Of a DNA stretch of 64,000 bases, positions 11,821 to 25,700 are shown piece after piece (position 1 is the stretch's first letter; the number at the start of each line of letters is the position of its first letter). The stretch is from Sclerodactyla briareus (taxonomy: Eukaryota > Echinodermata > Holothuroidea > Dendrochirotida > Sclerodactylidae), in NCBI GenBank assembly GCA_026419785.1, contig JAODTK010002621.1, positions 1 to 64,000 on the forward strand, read 5' to 3'. The position numbers were made by a program, and so were the translations under genes. Below the pieces are notes generated by a model. That model saw nothing but the letters and a program-made list of their open reading frames with translations. It had not been told where the DNA came from and did no database searches.

Positions 11821-13354
11821 TATAGCGCTCAGTAGTCGACCTTCCTATATCTCAGGATTTATATACTTCGGTAGCGTATTTAAAAAAATCGACTTCAGAT
11901 TCGCGAGCAGCACACCCGAATTAGTCATAGGCTAAGGACAACTTCATAATAGTGAAATCACTGAGAAATAGTGTTCGGTCTGCATTTATAGAAAGGAGAG
12001 GGGGGGGGGGGTATAAGTCCAATCGCACCTTGTATGGGGAGCCCATCCCATGCATCAGGGGTCCGTTCGAAAGCACTATAGCGACCGATTTTTCATCTTT
12101 TTTATAGACTTCCATCATCACCTGAGATGAAATTTATACACCGAGAAGGACCCCACTTGTGATGTTTCATCAATGCTACTATTGTGCACGAATACCACAT
12201 ATATATTAGATTATTTAATTTAATCGAATTTACACCAATGTCTTGACACGAACTCGGGGTTGGGTTGGGGGGGGGTGGGTTCGGTTGCTATACAATCGCT
12301 AGTCTGTGACTGTCCGCAGTTACTGGTCACCACGACGTCAACCGGGTCCGTGGGTTTTTTTTTGTTACATTTAAAAAATTAACTAAATCACATTCAATAC
12401 GGTTAGGATTCAGAAAGGAAAGGTAAGAACCACTCCTGGAGGCGATCAAGTATTTTCTTCCATACTATTTGTCAAAATATGGATGAAATTATTGGGGAAT
12501 CTGCCGAAACGGATGGATTTTAGTCAATGGGATAATTCCACGAATGATTGGCAAGATACCGCCATAGTCAACTAGCGTACTGAAGTATATAAAGTTTATT
12601 AATTTTCCACGGTCACACCGCCAATCCTACGAGTCACTATGCTCGAATAAACAGATGGTCGCCACTGCGACGAGTCGTTATTCCAGAGTATTATAGGGGG
12701 TCATTAGCCGTCCCGACATTCAATCGGGTTAGCGATTCCTCAGATTAGTGGTCCCGGTGGTCGATTCGAGAAGTGGAACCTTCAGAGTATAGCGATCCAG
12801 TGCTCAAATCGGACACCCACCCGTCGGAATAGCGACTTTTGGAAAATAACGGGTCCCAATGTTCAGTAATGCATACTTTCGTTAGAAACGGTATGATGAC
12901 CCAAAAAAAAACCCTAGGTATGGTCACAATGACTCCTAAAGGTTACGAACTTGGCAGAGGGAGTTGATGCAGCTGATTACATCTGAGTCGCACGTGTGTC
13001 TACGTACTTGTTCTTATCAGGCCAAGTCAGGACCCAGCCAGACACACAACCTGGCCAGGACTACACGTAGGAAACCGCGGCCTCCGGCGCTGTATTCATT
13101 ATGTTGATTAGGGTGGGTTGGGTGCACGAAAGTTCACATCCTGCAACTTTTAGCAGCTAAACTGCCGGAAAAACAATGAAGAGCTTAATTCCTTACAGAA
13201 ATCAATTCGTAAATGAAACCATGCTTCCTTAATATCGGAAAAAAATGCTGCTTCATTGCGTTTACCATTAAACACTGGAAACTCGTGGTTACGCATGTCT
13301 CAGATGCGCGAACATCATCAGTGTGTGCCTGTTCAGCATTCCGAGCGGGAATCT
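11821..13354. other. No gene recognised
   Basis: The stretch contains G runs (12000-12011, 12267-12280) and no frame with domain signatures. I see nothing I can name. Confidence 0.4.
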
Positions 13355-13462
13355 GCTGCAGAGTATAATTATATTATATTAGATTAATTATATTATATCT
13401 ATATTATATTATATTATATATATTATATTATATTATATTATTATTATAATTATATTATATGA
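13355..13462. repeat. TATAT/ATTAT low-complexity block
   Basis: About 100 bp of nearly pure A/T built of 'tatat' and 'attat' words. Confidence 0.9.
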
Positions 13463-16400
13463 TGGGGTTAAGGTTCTAAATTTGTTGATATTTGAGATGT
13501 TATTTCTTCATATCATCTATGTTTGGATTGAATTTTTGACATTGTAGGGGGGTAACGATACGTTAGATGGCAGTCTGGAGGTTGTCGAAATTTCATGCAA
13601 TTTGTTACCCCAAGAATAAGCAACACATGATGAAAAAATGTTCTTTAAACGTGCAGCAAGTTGTTCGATACCGTTGCACTCCTATAGGGTCGGCTCAGCA
13701 GCGATAATACACATACGGCCATTGCCAAAATAAGGACGCAACAATGCGTAGTGAGTCCTTGCCGTCTTTTTTCAAACCGATGATTGTAATGTCCAACTTT
13801 GGACCAGGCATAGGAACTATTTGATCTGTTAGTAGGCAAACCTATATGCCATTGTATGCACTCTCTTTACACTGCATCGCCATGGCTACGGCTATTATCT
13901 TTGACTGAAGGTTTATCAGACTCTGACCTTGTTGATCCATATGACTTTAGACCAGACCCAAATTAAAAAATATGGGTCAGTACTCTATAAAATACCCACA
14001 TCTTTTTTGTTCAGTAGCCATCGATCTTGTTATTTTTTTTTCGTTTTGACCTCTGTAGACCTCACAGACCTTGGGACAAGCCCCCCCCACCAAAAAAAAA
14101 GACCGCGGTCTATGGTTCTCGATTTACATGGGGCTGACTGCGCACGCACAGGGCCCAACAAGCCATCATAAAGAAAATTGCAACTGGTGTCAAATCCCAA
14201 ATTGAGCTATGTATTTTTTTTTTCGCGTTAAAAATTGGCAAAGACCAATTATCCTAGGATAGCTAGGTACGACCCCCTCTTTTTAGAAATTTGCATGTAG
14301 CCCTAATCTAGAATCTCCGATTACACAACAAGTTGGTCTATCACTTCCACACCTCACTCCAACTCAGCTGCTTTTCCATCTGTCCCTGATCATTCGATTG
14401 CGTTTATCTTCTATGGATGCGCTTTGAAACAGAAAAGAGCATTGCTCAGAGGATGTCTGAGATGAGCGATTGTAGCCTACCTGACTGGAGACTGAAGTAC
14501 ATAGCCAGAAGACATTCGGCCCACTGATTCCATTGTAGACTTTTAATTAACAATTCGACAGCCCGGGTCATTTGGCCTCATCAGAGGTCTTAATACACAG
14601 AAAGACCGAGGCCTCATCGTTTTCTATTCCCTTCCTATCACTCTGTCTTCAATGAATCATGCAAAGGGGTGGTGCGCTGTGGGTCACATGTAAAGATAAC
14701 GCGGTCATTTTGCTCAGCTCTGTGATGGCGTCATCATCAGTATATGCAATGATTACTTGTCACCTCAGTAACTTTAGTTTCACCCCCTGAGTGTGACCGA
14801 GCGTCTGAGTACGTTATTTCATATCACTATTCTCTTATCCAACCACTAAATGACATAGAGCTGTGTTTACCTCATGGCGGATCACGGATCCGTTGAATCT
14901 CGCAAATCAATGAGACCGGAAAAACGATCAGCATGCCCAATAAATACCCCAGGGGGACGCCGTGCATACCTACAACATACAGAATTCCTCTGGGCATTGG
15001 CGAGGAACCAAAATGTTACGATAATGACTGATATCCTCTGGAATTGATTCGACTTGAGAATTTGCTATGCCCCCCCCCCCCCCGCCAAACGGGCGAGCTC
15101 CGAGTATTCAAGTAAACAATCCTCGCAGATGGCGTGTTCCACTTTCCCTCGATCCGCGTTGTGGGATTTGCAACACCCAGTAAACTGGCTGCCGTCCAGA
15201 TTCCCCCACGAGTAGGGCAAGAGTTCCCCAACTGGGGGGGGGGACGGTAATTTCCCAAGTGAAGGTCTAGCAGTAACCTTGTCCGTATGCTCTCACTCTC
15301 CCCTTGACAGACCGGAACATTAGTGTTCGTGTTTTCCAGTATTCACTTCCCCTTTTCTCTTCCCCCCCCCCTTGTTTTCTCTTGCAAACTCTTACTTTTT
15401 TTTTTCCTTATCCGCTCCCCGACCACTCTCTTTAATTGGCACGCTCCCTGACAGAGGGCACGACTGTTCCCACCCACTGCCCTCCTCCGCTTGCGCGGCC
15501 CCTATCAGTCAACATGGCGACTGAGTTAGGGCACAACATCGGAATATAGCTGAACTTGGTTCACACAGAGGCCATGTTAACTAGTAGGTTCTTTGATACA
15601 GTGCAACCCATCAGCCCATGGTATACAGTTTCCACTGTTTACACTCTGGGACAGTGAACATTGTGCCTCACTTGGGACGAACGCAAGGGAAATCCATCAA
15701 GAAATTTCTGGGCATCAATATCACAGATGGACGCACTCAGGGAAATATCGTAGATACTGATTCTTTGCTATGAGTCTGAGTACGGTATTTCCCATGATTT
15801 CTTTCAGAAGATGACGAATTGTGTAGTAACTCTTAGACTACCGTAGGCTTAACAACATACTGCCTGACTGCAAGCCATTTTGAGTACCTATGTATTACAT
15901 ATACTAGTCTGCCCAGTCCTCCTCTGTACGGTAGGCTACACAATCCTAACATAGAGTCCTGAGGCCAACTCTATTTACTGGTCCCCCCCCCCCCCTAAGG
16001 CTAGAACTAACCCATTGGGCCAAGTGTCCACTTGCCAACATTTTGTAGCCAGTTATACGCTACTAGCACTAGGCCTATACTCGATTGAATAAAATAATGG
16101 CCGCTTTCCCATCCAACTTAATAGTTTTATTATTCGTTTGGCTATCTGCACAGAGTTGGCGCATGTATAACTCGTTACATGTCCAGTTCGTCTAAGGGCC
16201 AAGACCTAACAGATTGTCTAGCCTATCTAACCGAAATGTCTGGTGATATGGGGAAAGAATCTATCTAGGCTTAGACCCCCAGTTGGCAACAATTTTTTGG
16301 GAAATTTAGACCAGACCCAAGGCTATTAATGTTAAACCGAAAAAGACAAATTAAGAGGAGGGACATTTCGGGACAATCTCCCATTGAAGGCAGCTGCCAA

Positions 16401-17800
16401 AACATAGAAATGAGCATGCAGTTGCAACTAGTGCCTAGTCGCTAATGCCCCTAAATACCACTAATAATGTACCAGTCAGACAAATGCTATCATAGCAATA
16501 ATTTGAATAACCTTACAATGGAAGCAATGAAGTGGCGTTTTAGTAGCGAATGTTTGGTGAAAGGCTCATATGGGGGGGGAGGAAGGGACGTCCTGGCCTA
16601 CAAGAAGAATTGGTCGAGGACGCGATAATTCTTACCTTCTCCCATCCCCCTACACCCCCCTAAATCCCCCGCTACTCTTACATCCCACATTCCCCTCTCG
16701 ATGTTGAGTGCCAATTGCTATTTTAAGGTTTACATGCCAATCCTCGCATTTGTTAGAGAACTGGCATCGCTGTAGGCGTTTAATTGAAGAAAGAGGGAGG
16801 CCTAACCTGCCTAAAGCCAGTGCAGAAGCAACAATCCAGCCAGATCGTGAATTCAATGAGAAAAAAGGGACAATAACAATTTGGCGAATGTTGTTTTATC
16901 ACAACAGGAAGTGCAGATTCACTGATAAATTCGTGCGTTCGTTACGACACTTCTTTCCCTCCTGCACTACAGACTGCCCTCATGGAGAATGTTGGCAGCA
17001 CTATGTAGCAGCTCAGAATGCTTCCATCCCATATATCCATCACGAAGTTGATAATCTGCTTGCCCTCCATTTTGAAAAAAAAAACCGGTCAAACAGAAAG
17101 TACAATTTGAACGCCAACAGACTGTACTTCTATATACACTCAAACCAAACCACAATTAAAACCAATGTTATCTAATGAAAAGCTGTAACCATTCTACAAT
17201 CAGCCTTAGTTTGCATGACTGTTGTGTCCCAATTTCTCCAGGAATAAGCACACGGTGACCCATCCAATTAGGCAGGTCAGGGGAGTCGACGTTTTTATGC
17301 CGACTGTCATTCAAAACAAGGATAACTCTTCAGGCCTAGTGGATTGTGAGAGGCGGTAAAGGCTTCAGTATTAAACCCAAGCCCGAAAGTGGTTTACAAA
17401 TAATTTAGATTTTTTTCGGGTGCTGTCATGTAATCGCCTTGCCCTGAATAATGCAGTATGAACGTTCATACAAGTTGCGAGGAGGGGTACAGGAGGCTAG
17501 GGAGGGGGTTTGTATTGGGCCGGCCTGTTTGGGGGTAGTGCATAATATTTCAAAGTAAAGTGGTTTCGCCTGTGGAGGCTACAAAAAATTACCACCCATC
17601 CTAACACCTGGTGGGGGGGGGGAGGATTTGCAGATAATAATAAATAATATAACTGAAGAATGGGTAAGTTTGAAATGTAGGATTGAGGGGTCATCACACA
17701 TGTACTTTAGAACAATGTCAGAACATGCTTATCCTATAAAATTATCAACTTCATTTTGTCAAGCAGCATGAGCAAGTATGAACCATCCATATATTTGCAT
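13463..17800. other. No gene recognised; several homopolymer runs
   Basis: C or G runs occur at about 15069-15084, 15234-15243, 15363-15370 and 15985-15995. The longest frame is plus strand 16708-17175 (155 codons, six cysteines). It shows no known motif, no convincing splice sites and an overlapping open minus frame, so I do not call it a gene. The only other point of note is 'tcaacatggcgactgag' near 15508 after a GC-richer stretch, which resembles a 5' UTR and start codon but is unsupported. Confidence 0.4.
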
Positions 17801-18790
17801 TGATTATACTTTGCTTTGACCTATAACTCAGATACAGATGTTGACCACAAGTGACATGACTTGACCATGCCGACCTACATCGCACCTATGAGCCCTGACC
17901 AATTATGTCAAGTTACAAAGACAATGCCAGATTTTGGCCTCTGTGATCCCAGGCACCTTTGGACGTGACGCATAAAGCAAAGAGGTCCCAATGATTTCCA
18001 TAGGCTATGCCTACATAGTAATGTTGTCCAAATCTTTGCATTGAACAGTTTTACGTATAACACAAGGTCGACACTTTGACTCTGCTGACCAAGGGACTTT
18101 GAATTGACCCCACATAATAAAAGAGTTATCTATTATGAATGAGTCAACCTATATGGCCATGAGAGCCCTCTACACATTGCATTGAACAGTTATTATGTTG
18201 ACAAGGATTTATACTTTGATCCCTGTGACCCAAGTAACCTGAAATGACCCAAAGCCAATGGAGTTATCTAACGCTACAGACCATCTACTACCAAATAGGA
18301 GCCCGCTCACCCATCAGTAGAAATATTATGGCTGTTACAAATATTTCACACTTCGACCTCAGCTGACTCAAGTGACTTTGACCTCACCCACACAACAGGG
18401 AGATCATCCACTCTGTACATCCGTACAATTGACATGCCGAGGGAAAATTTAACTCATTAACTTTACTGTTTCCTAGTTATCGCGCTCACGAGCTTTCCAA
18501 GAATGTTGTATTTCGTGACCTTCAATGACCTTGTGACTCACACTAAAATCAATGAAGGTCTTCCTCTTCATACTTGCAACTGCCATACTAGATTAGGACT
18601 TCCTACGTCGCATCGTATTCACAGCTAGAGCGTGGAGAAGTTTTTCAGACTTTACCTCTGATGACCTTCGATGACCTCGCTCCTCCACTAGAAACAAATA
18701 AATGGATCCTCTACACCACATTGCAACCATTCGTGCCAAGTGTGCGCTCTCTACATCATTTGGGCACAGTTCTCACATGACTTTTATACT
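17800..18790. repeat. Degenerate tandem array, ~150-170-bp units rich in 'tgacctt'
   Basis: Related blocks recur: 'gcattgaacagtt', 'acactttgac', 'ctgacc.aag.gacttt', 'gacccca.aca' and 'gagttatct', for example near 18040-18130, 18180-18260 and 18350-18420, with 'tgaccttcaatgacctt' further right. Units are strongly diverged. Repeats of this flavour are common in marine invertebrate genomes. No coding capacity is seen. Confidence 0.65.
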
Positions 18791-18894
18791 GCCGTATTTC
18801 TAAATGGCAAAACCTCCGCCAAGTATGAATTGCAACCATCACTCTGTTACACAGCTATTGTACGGAAGGCACCTACCGGAAGGATAGGCCACCT

Positions 18895-18958
18895 CCCCCC
18901 CCCTCCCTTTCCCCCCCCCCCCCCCCCCCCCCACCCCCCCCCCCCCACCACCCCCACC
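18895..18958. repeat. C-rich tract
   Basis: About 60 bases are almost pure C, with few T and A interruptions. The apparent polyproline frame over it is an artefact. Confidence 0.9.
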
Positions 18959-18959
18959 T

Positions 18960-19790
18960 CGTCGTGAAAGCGTTCACCACGGTCGCTTGAAAAAAACCTG
19001 GAAAATTACCAAGATAGTCAATTTAAAAAGTCGGTCCCAGTCGGAACATCTTGCCCGGTCCCCAACAGTTCACACTCACTTGGGACAAGTGTTGTATTCA
19101 CGCCCCTGATGCCAGGTCCAAGACGTCCTTTTTCGTACTGAACACCGATCGAAATACAACTAATTAGGCAGCATAATTATTTGATAAATTCTTTAGGTCT
19201 GTGTCGTTTTATAAGGAAAATTACTGAGGAATGGAATGGGCCTGAAGTTCATTCACCAGTTCAAAGCTCAGCAACCTAGGAGTTATCATGAGTCGATCCT
19301 GTTGTGTGAGTTGTGCATTTTTGCCTGCTGAACGTGAAAAGATTGTCAATGTAATAGTTTTTGTGTCAATTGGTGGCTTATTGAGAAAAGGGGAATATTT
19401 CAGATTTACCTCAAGTTCGGGTAAAATCGTGAGTTGGCTTTGTTCTGATAAAATTTTATTCGGAAAAGTACTCGGTTTGGATGAATATGAAACACTGTTT
19501 ACTTAAATTCATTTCAACATCTGACACGCACCAATAATATCATTTATATGCATGATCGACCTCATGATTACACGATCGGTACTCATGAGGGTTAAACGCT
19601 ATTTTAAAACTTGGATGATCAAAATCTAGAGGCTACGTATATTGACAAAACAATGTGACCGCGTGACATGAGAGGCTGTCAAATACAAAACATTGAAGAT
19701 CAGATTAGATCAGTCAAGTAGAGTTCCGGGACTGCCGGGATTGAAAGATGCGAGCTCGAATCACACCATTAAAAGTAACTGATCAGCAGT
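18960..19790. other. No gene recognised
   Basis: A short frame at 19288-19506 (72 codons, four cysteines near its start) has no recognisable domain. Confidence 0.35.
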
Positions 19791-19905
19791 GTTGAAGGAC
19801 TCGAGGCCGGCCTCGATTCTCGCCGGCCTCAACTTCGCCTCCGGAGGCTGGGGCCTCAGCCTTGGCCTCGTAGCTTCGGGCCTCGGGTTTTGAGCCAAGG
19901 CGGAC
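19790..19905. repeat. GGCCTC-rich short repeat
   Basis: The words 'ggcctc', 'gaggccgg' and 'cctcgg' recur on both senses across about 110 bp. It resembles the GAGTCC blocks at 7.2 and 8.5 kb in style. Confidence 0.7.
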
Positions 19906-20273
19906 CAGTTAATTCGACCTTATTCCACATAAGTATCATTACCTCTGATTAACAACGAAGCTTAAATTATGACGTTTCAGGAATTATCGCGACTATTATT
20001 AGCACCACCTAGCATTCTTTGTATATGGAAACGCCAGTTTGTACATAAGTCTTCAAGTAGCCTTTTTCCTCACTCAGAACCACATAGGTCAGTCCGGAAG
20101 AAGTGGACCGAGGGTTAATGACGATTTGCAAGCAAACATTCGGGTTCGAGTCTCAACAGTTACCGGACCGTTTTTTTTCATTGTGAAGTGGTTACCTGCA
20201 GTGCGGCGGACGAGGTATTGGTCTCCATTTATGGTTTCCACTGTGATTCCGTGGACCCGTGTAAACTTTTTAG

Positions 20274-21020
20274 CGCGGGAAGAGCAGCGCTACAAGTCAT
20301 CATGTCTATCGTCCGTTCGTTCGTTCGTTCGTCCGTTCGTCCGTTCGTTCGTCCTTCTGTTCGTCACGTTCATTCATAACTTCTAAACCCATACATGCGG
20401 ATCAGGTAGAAACTTGGTGGGGTGGATGGAAGATTGCTAAATGGCTCGCCTTAGCTACATTTATGTGCGCCATAGTGTTATTAGATTTTAATTAAATCCA
20501 ATTAATTACCCCAAATTTCCAACGTATTTGAGGCTCTCTGCTGCCGGACAAGTTTGTTTACATTACTCCCTCCTCTGCTGAGCAGTTGTTACCTTATCTA
20601 TCAGAAGGTCCAGTTGAGCAATCGTTGACAATAAAAACTATTGTCCAGGGGGTGTTTGATTGTCTTTCTTAGATCTCGCCCTAGTTTACATTAGACCCTG
20701 CCTCCACAGGATTGTTTACATTACATCGCGGTCCAATTCCTCAGTGGTGACTAGAAATGGGGGCTTGCGCCCTCCCCCACCTAAATGCTGTTTGATGGTA
20801 ACTTGTGGAGTGTGTAACCATAAACTATGAGTTCGCAACAATGTTAAGATATTCATTTCTGTGGGAAGTGTGTTTCCATGTTCACTGCCACAGGTTAGGA
20901 ATGGCACTGATAGCAAATATAGGCTAATGTGGTAGAACTGTTCCAAGTCATTCCATGGTTATGACAGCTGTCAGTAAAGGTCAGGGTGAATGGGAACAAA
21001 CAATAAAAAGTGAACTGGCG
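20274..21020. repeat. Dispersed ~0.7-kb repeat with (GTTC)n core, copy 1
   Basis: The block begins near 'gtcatcatgtct', contains a GTTC/GTCC microsatellite (20311-20356), then 'taacttctaaacc.atacatgcg', 'tagattttaattaaat', 'gtttgtttacattactcc' and ends near 'tgtcagtaaaggtca' and 'aacaaacaataaa'. All of these recur in the same order and orientation at 48917-49560. The stretch around 20109-20155 just before it ends in a box B-like 'gggttcgagtctc' and could be a pol III head. I recognise no protein. Confidence 0.8.
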
Positions 21021-21149
21021 AAAAAAATGCAGTGTATTTGCCACGAGAGTTTTGCTGTCCGCGCTACCAAGACGTTCCGACATTGCCACTGTTCAATATG
21101 CCATGTGGATTCATTTGTCGTTGTAAATATCTAATAATCATGAAATGTG

Positions 21150-21535
21150 GACATGTGCAATCTGAGGGGGACCAGAAGGCCACTTCCAATGAAAGATTTA
21201 AAAAAATGCCAGTGGAGTTTCTGGGGTTTGTTTTTTTATGGTGATATTTGTAATAGTTATCGCGGGGTAGGCTGTGAGCAGTCCGTTGGGCATGGAATCT
21301 TACGCTCTTCCAGGTCCGAGAAAGTGGTCGGATCCTAGCGTTCCACTGATCGTACTATCGGAGGGTCTTGGGATGGCCGGGTCCCGGGAGCAGGTTTGGA
21401 TTAATTGATAACGCTCCTGCATGCGATATCATCTGGCACAGTAGAGGAGGAGAAGGCGAGTTATGCCGGGGTTCAGCAATCATGCAAAATTACGGCGAGG
21501 TTTCGGATGAGCCTCACTTGGCTTCCTGAACCCGT
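21150..21535 (-). repeat. Duplicated cassette, copy B
   Basis: This is the homologue of 6480-6792 (see there). Frames corresponding to copy A carry stops and indels, although the GSGSQ..R..RNLAV start on the minus strand is kept. Confidence 0.5.
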
Positions 21536-24500
21536 GAATTCAAATCAAACCAAGCCCACCAAGGGCCAAAAAAAAGACCCTTGGCATCCGGAATTTATTC
21601 ATGTTGTGATGCAGATTTTGTTGTGATGCATGCATGGTGTTAGTAACCACCGCACTCCCTTAGTTGGCACAGGAACACAGGCCTAGATGCCACCACCTCT
21701 GGAGCCAGATACCCGACTAGGTATGTACTCTCCGTTCCAGAAGCACATGTGTACCAGTGGAAAGAGTGTTCAGCCATGGGAGGGTGATTCGTGCGCCCAC
21801 ACCAGTCATGCTCTCCCCACAAACGATAGTTCTCATTTCTAAGGCAGGAAAACTAAGTACCTGTATCATTAACTCGGTGGACATTTGAGGGGTTATCCAC
21901 AAGCTGTAGGCTGGTTATGCCAAAACAGTGACCAAATGGACACCTTCATGTTGTTTGAAACTAAATACCCGCGTCTTTCCTGGGAAATGAAAGTCTCATT
22001 GCAGCTTGGTCTGTGTTCACGGCTGATTAGAGGGAGCGCCTCCAAATCTGCGCACTTATGCATCTTGCGTGGTTCGTCTTGCCAAGAAAGTGCCCAAACC
22101 TAAATTATGATACCGTATCATTATGAGAGAGAAGCAAAGCCCTAAATAGGGAAACATTCTGTCGAACGTTGTGCTATTTGGTTTGTGCAAAAGAACAGAA
22201 GATTACTGGAGGTGAAACAGAAATTTAAGAAATAAAAGTTGATAATTTCGACGATCAGACGGCCAACGGTAATGGACATGATTAGTCCATGTTACTTTCT
22301 ATATTTGTGCACCTGCGTTATTTTGAGTTCAGGTTTAACGAAGATTGGGTCCAAAATCAAGGACGGCGATCATGGGGGGGACGGGGGGGGGACGGCGGTC
22401 CCCCCCAATATTTGGGTTGGGGGGGGGGAGCAATGCATTTCGTTCCCCCCAAATATTTGAGCCCGACTGCTTATTCGCTGACCTGTATCGGACATATTCA
22501 TCAGCAACCATGTTTAAACAAAATGCATGATGACCTAATGGCGAGCTAGGGAATTATGCTGCCTCCATTTCCGAAATTTCTGCGCGCTTCGCAGATATTT
22601 CATGTTGTCGGATGTTCAGGACATATGATGTGCTTCTGCAGACATTATAGTTCTTAACAAAACATGCTGAAATTTACTCCGGGTTTGTTCTCAATTATCA
22701 ATGAGAAGAAGGTGTTCTCCTCCAATCCTCATCGTTTACATAAGACTAGCTTCATCCAGTTTAAGGGGTTGTCTTCTCCTTCTTGGGACGTTGTCAAACA
22801 AATCGCTATCTTGAGGTGAGGGGGTTGAGAGGAGGGGTGTAGGTCTACCGCCTGGCGGGATCTGTTGTTTTTATTTATTTATGGGGCGACCACTTGTTGA
22901 AAGTTGAGTGCACTAGCTGTGCACATACTATCCTATGAAGGGCACACGTGCGGTCATCGAACGAGAAATGCAACCAGCGGAACGCCAACAAATTACACGT
23001 TGTCAGAAAGATCATGATTAAAATTCAAGCTTGAAAAAAGGCTGTCCAAAAAGGCAGTCAAATATTGCCTGAATGTTTCATGGATATGCCCAAAAGGGTG
23101 TAAAACTCTGTTGTCTTTGAAGGGAACAGACTGTTGGCGGCAGATGAGCACTCCTAAGTCTACCCCTGGCGGGACCTATGATTTTGTTTTGCAAAATATG
23201 ACGTTATCTGCCAAATTTAAATAGAGTATTCGGCAATTCAATTTTGGGTGTTGCCCGACCCTTTTTTGAAGGGTTCGTTGCGTCTGTACGGCTGTGCAAA
23301 TACGAAGGGGGCAGGCTACACGGTGCGGGTGGAATGATTTGAAAACCCCATAAAATAGTCAACGAAGATTCGGCCAGGAGGGAAACGCCAAGTTCGTTTT
23401 GCCAAAGACAGATTAAAATTTTTGGTGAACTTTGCAAGCGGTTTATATCCAAAGATTGCAATGTCCATTTTCAACGGAATGTCCAGAAGTGTAACATTTT
23501 CGCTGGTGCTTCGCGCGCAGTTGCCGGTTTTACTTCTGCTGTTAACTATTTGAGACAAAAGTCTGGGTCGGTGGCATTGTCCATTTCGATTGATCCGCTC
23601 ATGACTGAAACTCCACTTGCATCGTATTTCAGAAGTCACAGCCACCCAACGCCCAAAACCTTGAATTGTCCCTATATTGCTGATAATTTTTGGAGAACCT
23701 TCCCTGAATAAAAACAAAAATCGTTATCAATGTTAGGAATGCTGTGACTGCTCCATGAGGCATGCGGAATGCCGTTCCTGCAATATAGGGGGTTTGTCAA
23801 ACGAACCTTTTTCTTGCTACGTCTACGACGCCACCATCGGTTGGCGCTCCGCTGAGATGGTATTCATCGTGTCCCGCTCCCCACCCAACCGCCCAACCAC
23901 AAATTCCGCCCGCCCTTGAGTCCTAATGAGTAGTTGTGCCCCTCAAAAAAACCCTTGTGATGTTTAAAAGAGTATGGTAAATATCTTCAGTTGGATTTTG
24001 CCCCCAGGCAGGATGCAGGTGGGATGATAAATGGTGGATGTGGGTGGTTTTTATGTATTCTGAGTGCCAACTTCCAGAATATTTGCTTTTTGGCATATCA
24101 ACTTACGTGTGTTCGTTCAATCCGTATTTGTGGAGCCAAACGTTTCGTCGCCATATAATCAACCGTTGCCAATAGCCATGCGGAAAGACACCTGCGAATA
24201 ATGTTCAAGAACAAATACTGCTTAAGCATAGACCCATTGCCGTACTTCCATGCTCTAATATTAATGCCCGGCGCCTCGGCCTAGACCTCGGATTGCCAGC
24301 GGCTATTAACACCTGCGGATCAGCTGTGTCAATGTGCCCCTGCGCAAGGCGCTCTATATCAATGGGCTTACTCTCGATCCAGGTGCTGAGAGAGATCCAT
24401 GTGACAAGGGTTGGATTGAAACAACGGGTTGTGTTTAGTTCAGCCTATATAGAGAAATGGTTAGTAAGGAACTGAGTCCACAACACAACATACCGAGACG

Positions 24501-24830
24501 AAAAAGAACAGAAATCAAAGAATTCTCCCACAATTCCTAGGAAGGCCGGAGTCAAGACTTGTTCTTAAGGCATTAACACTCTTGAACCAAAAACATTTGC
24601 AGGGGAGGCAATTCCATCATATTCACTCTTTGGAAAAAACACTCCGAATGTCTGATCTACCACGAAGTTTGAGACAATGGCCCCCTTTATAGTAGTGCGA
24701 TTACAAACTAATGCTTCCGCGGATGACGGAGTACGTACAGGATTATATTATAGGACGAATTATTGCCTCAAGCCTCGTGGCAAACGCTGCAGAATGGACA
24801 TTAGTAAATATTTATTCTCGTAGAGAGTAT
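21536..24830. other. No gene recognised; G-rich mini-repeat at 22370-22455
   Basis: The segment 22370-22455 is G-rich ('ggtccccccaatatttggg' and 'ccccccaaatatttgag' form an imperfect inverted pair). A related motif lies at 37318-37400. The minus-strand frame 23316-23717 (133 codons) has no known domain. Confidence 0.4.
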
Positions 24831-24834
24831 CAAT

Positions 24835-25022
24835 GAGTGAAATGGCCTTCCTGAAGATGTGGTTCTGTCTAAGTGTGTCAATGCGTTCAAGAACAGTCTT
24901 AATTATTCTTCAAAATAATGGGCGATTTTATTTTTTAGGCATCTGGGTTATTTCTTCTCTTTTGGGAAGAAGTTGTGGCCTAAGGGTTTTCATTAGGATT
25001 TTGTTCTTTCTGAACTGAATCT
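24835..25022 (+). pseudogene. LINE reverse transcriptase C-terminal fragment
   Basis: Across indels the plus strand reads LPEDVV..SKCVNAFKNSL, the usual 'WNxLPxDVVxAxSxNxFKNRLD' end of CR1/Jockey-type polyproteins, followed by an open stretch to 25018. It aligns along about 190 bp with 32213-32400, so both derive from one family. The surrounding reverse transcriptase is absent. Confidence 0.55.
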
Positions 25023-25024
25023 TT

Positions 25025-25700
25025 TAAGCGCTTTATAAACGTCAACTAGCCGATGTGGCCTTACGAAAAATCGTAAAACCACGTGTCCAATGCCCAGCCA
25101 TGATGTCTTATTCAGGTCACATGACAGCGCGACTAAATCCAATATGTCAATATGTCACGTGATACATGGACGTATTACGTGAGGCAGAGGGAGAGTGAGA
25201 ATATAGGTACCAGATAATATTGAAAGACGGTCCATATTATACAGGGTAAACAGCGATACGACTAAACCGTTCCTTTCCATAAAATGATATTGGTTAATCG
25301 GAGCGTCAGGAAATTCATGGGAGGATAATTTTATCAATTATTCTGGCGGGTTTGAATGAGGCTTCTCGACCTGGATATGCACAGGTTCGATAACTATTTT
25401 ACAAACCGGAAACCTAATGTAATTCAATGTCAATTCTCGTTGGGAGATAATGTACTGGAATGCGCCACGGGATCTATTCTTAGGCTACCATTTCTCTGAT
25501 TCATATAAACAGGTCTAAAAAAACCATTGACGCAGCATAAAAACCTGTGTACGAAATGACAGTAGAGAGTTCACTACTTGGCCCGAGGGAAGTTTGCCAT
25601 TGGAGGGGAGATAGATTATCCATATGGGTGGGGTCAGGACCGAGGCACTCAAGCGTCAACACGAGGTATCAAAGTCTAGAAACCATGTGAGCACCTGAAA
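25025..25700. other. No gene recognised
   Basis: No domain, splice context or repeat was noticed here. Confidence 0.35.

Noticed and set aside
16708-17175. 155-codon plus-strand frame with several cysteines
   Set aside because: No known motif, no clear splice sites, and open minus frames overlap it.
18740-18967. Frame ending in a polyproline tail
   Set aside because: The tail is a C-homopolymer tract and the rest is degenerate repeat.
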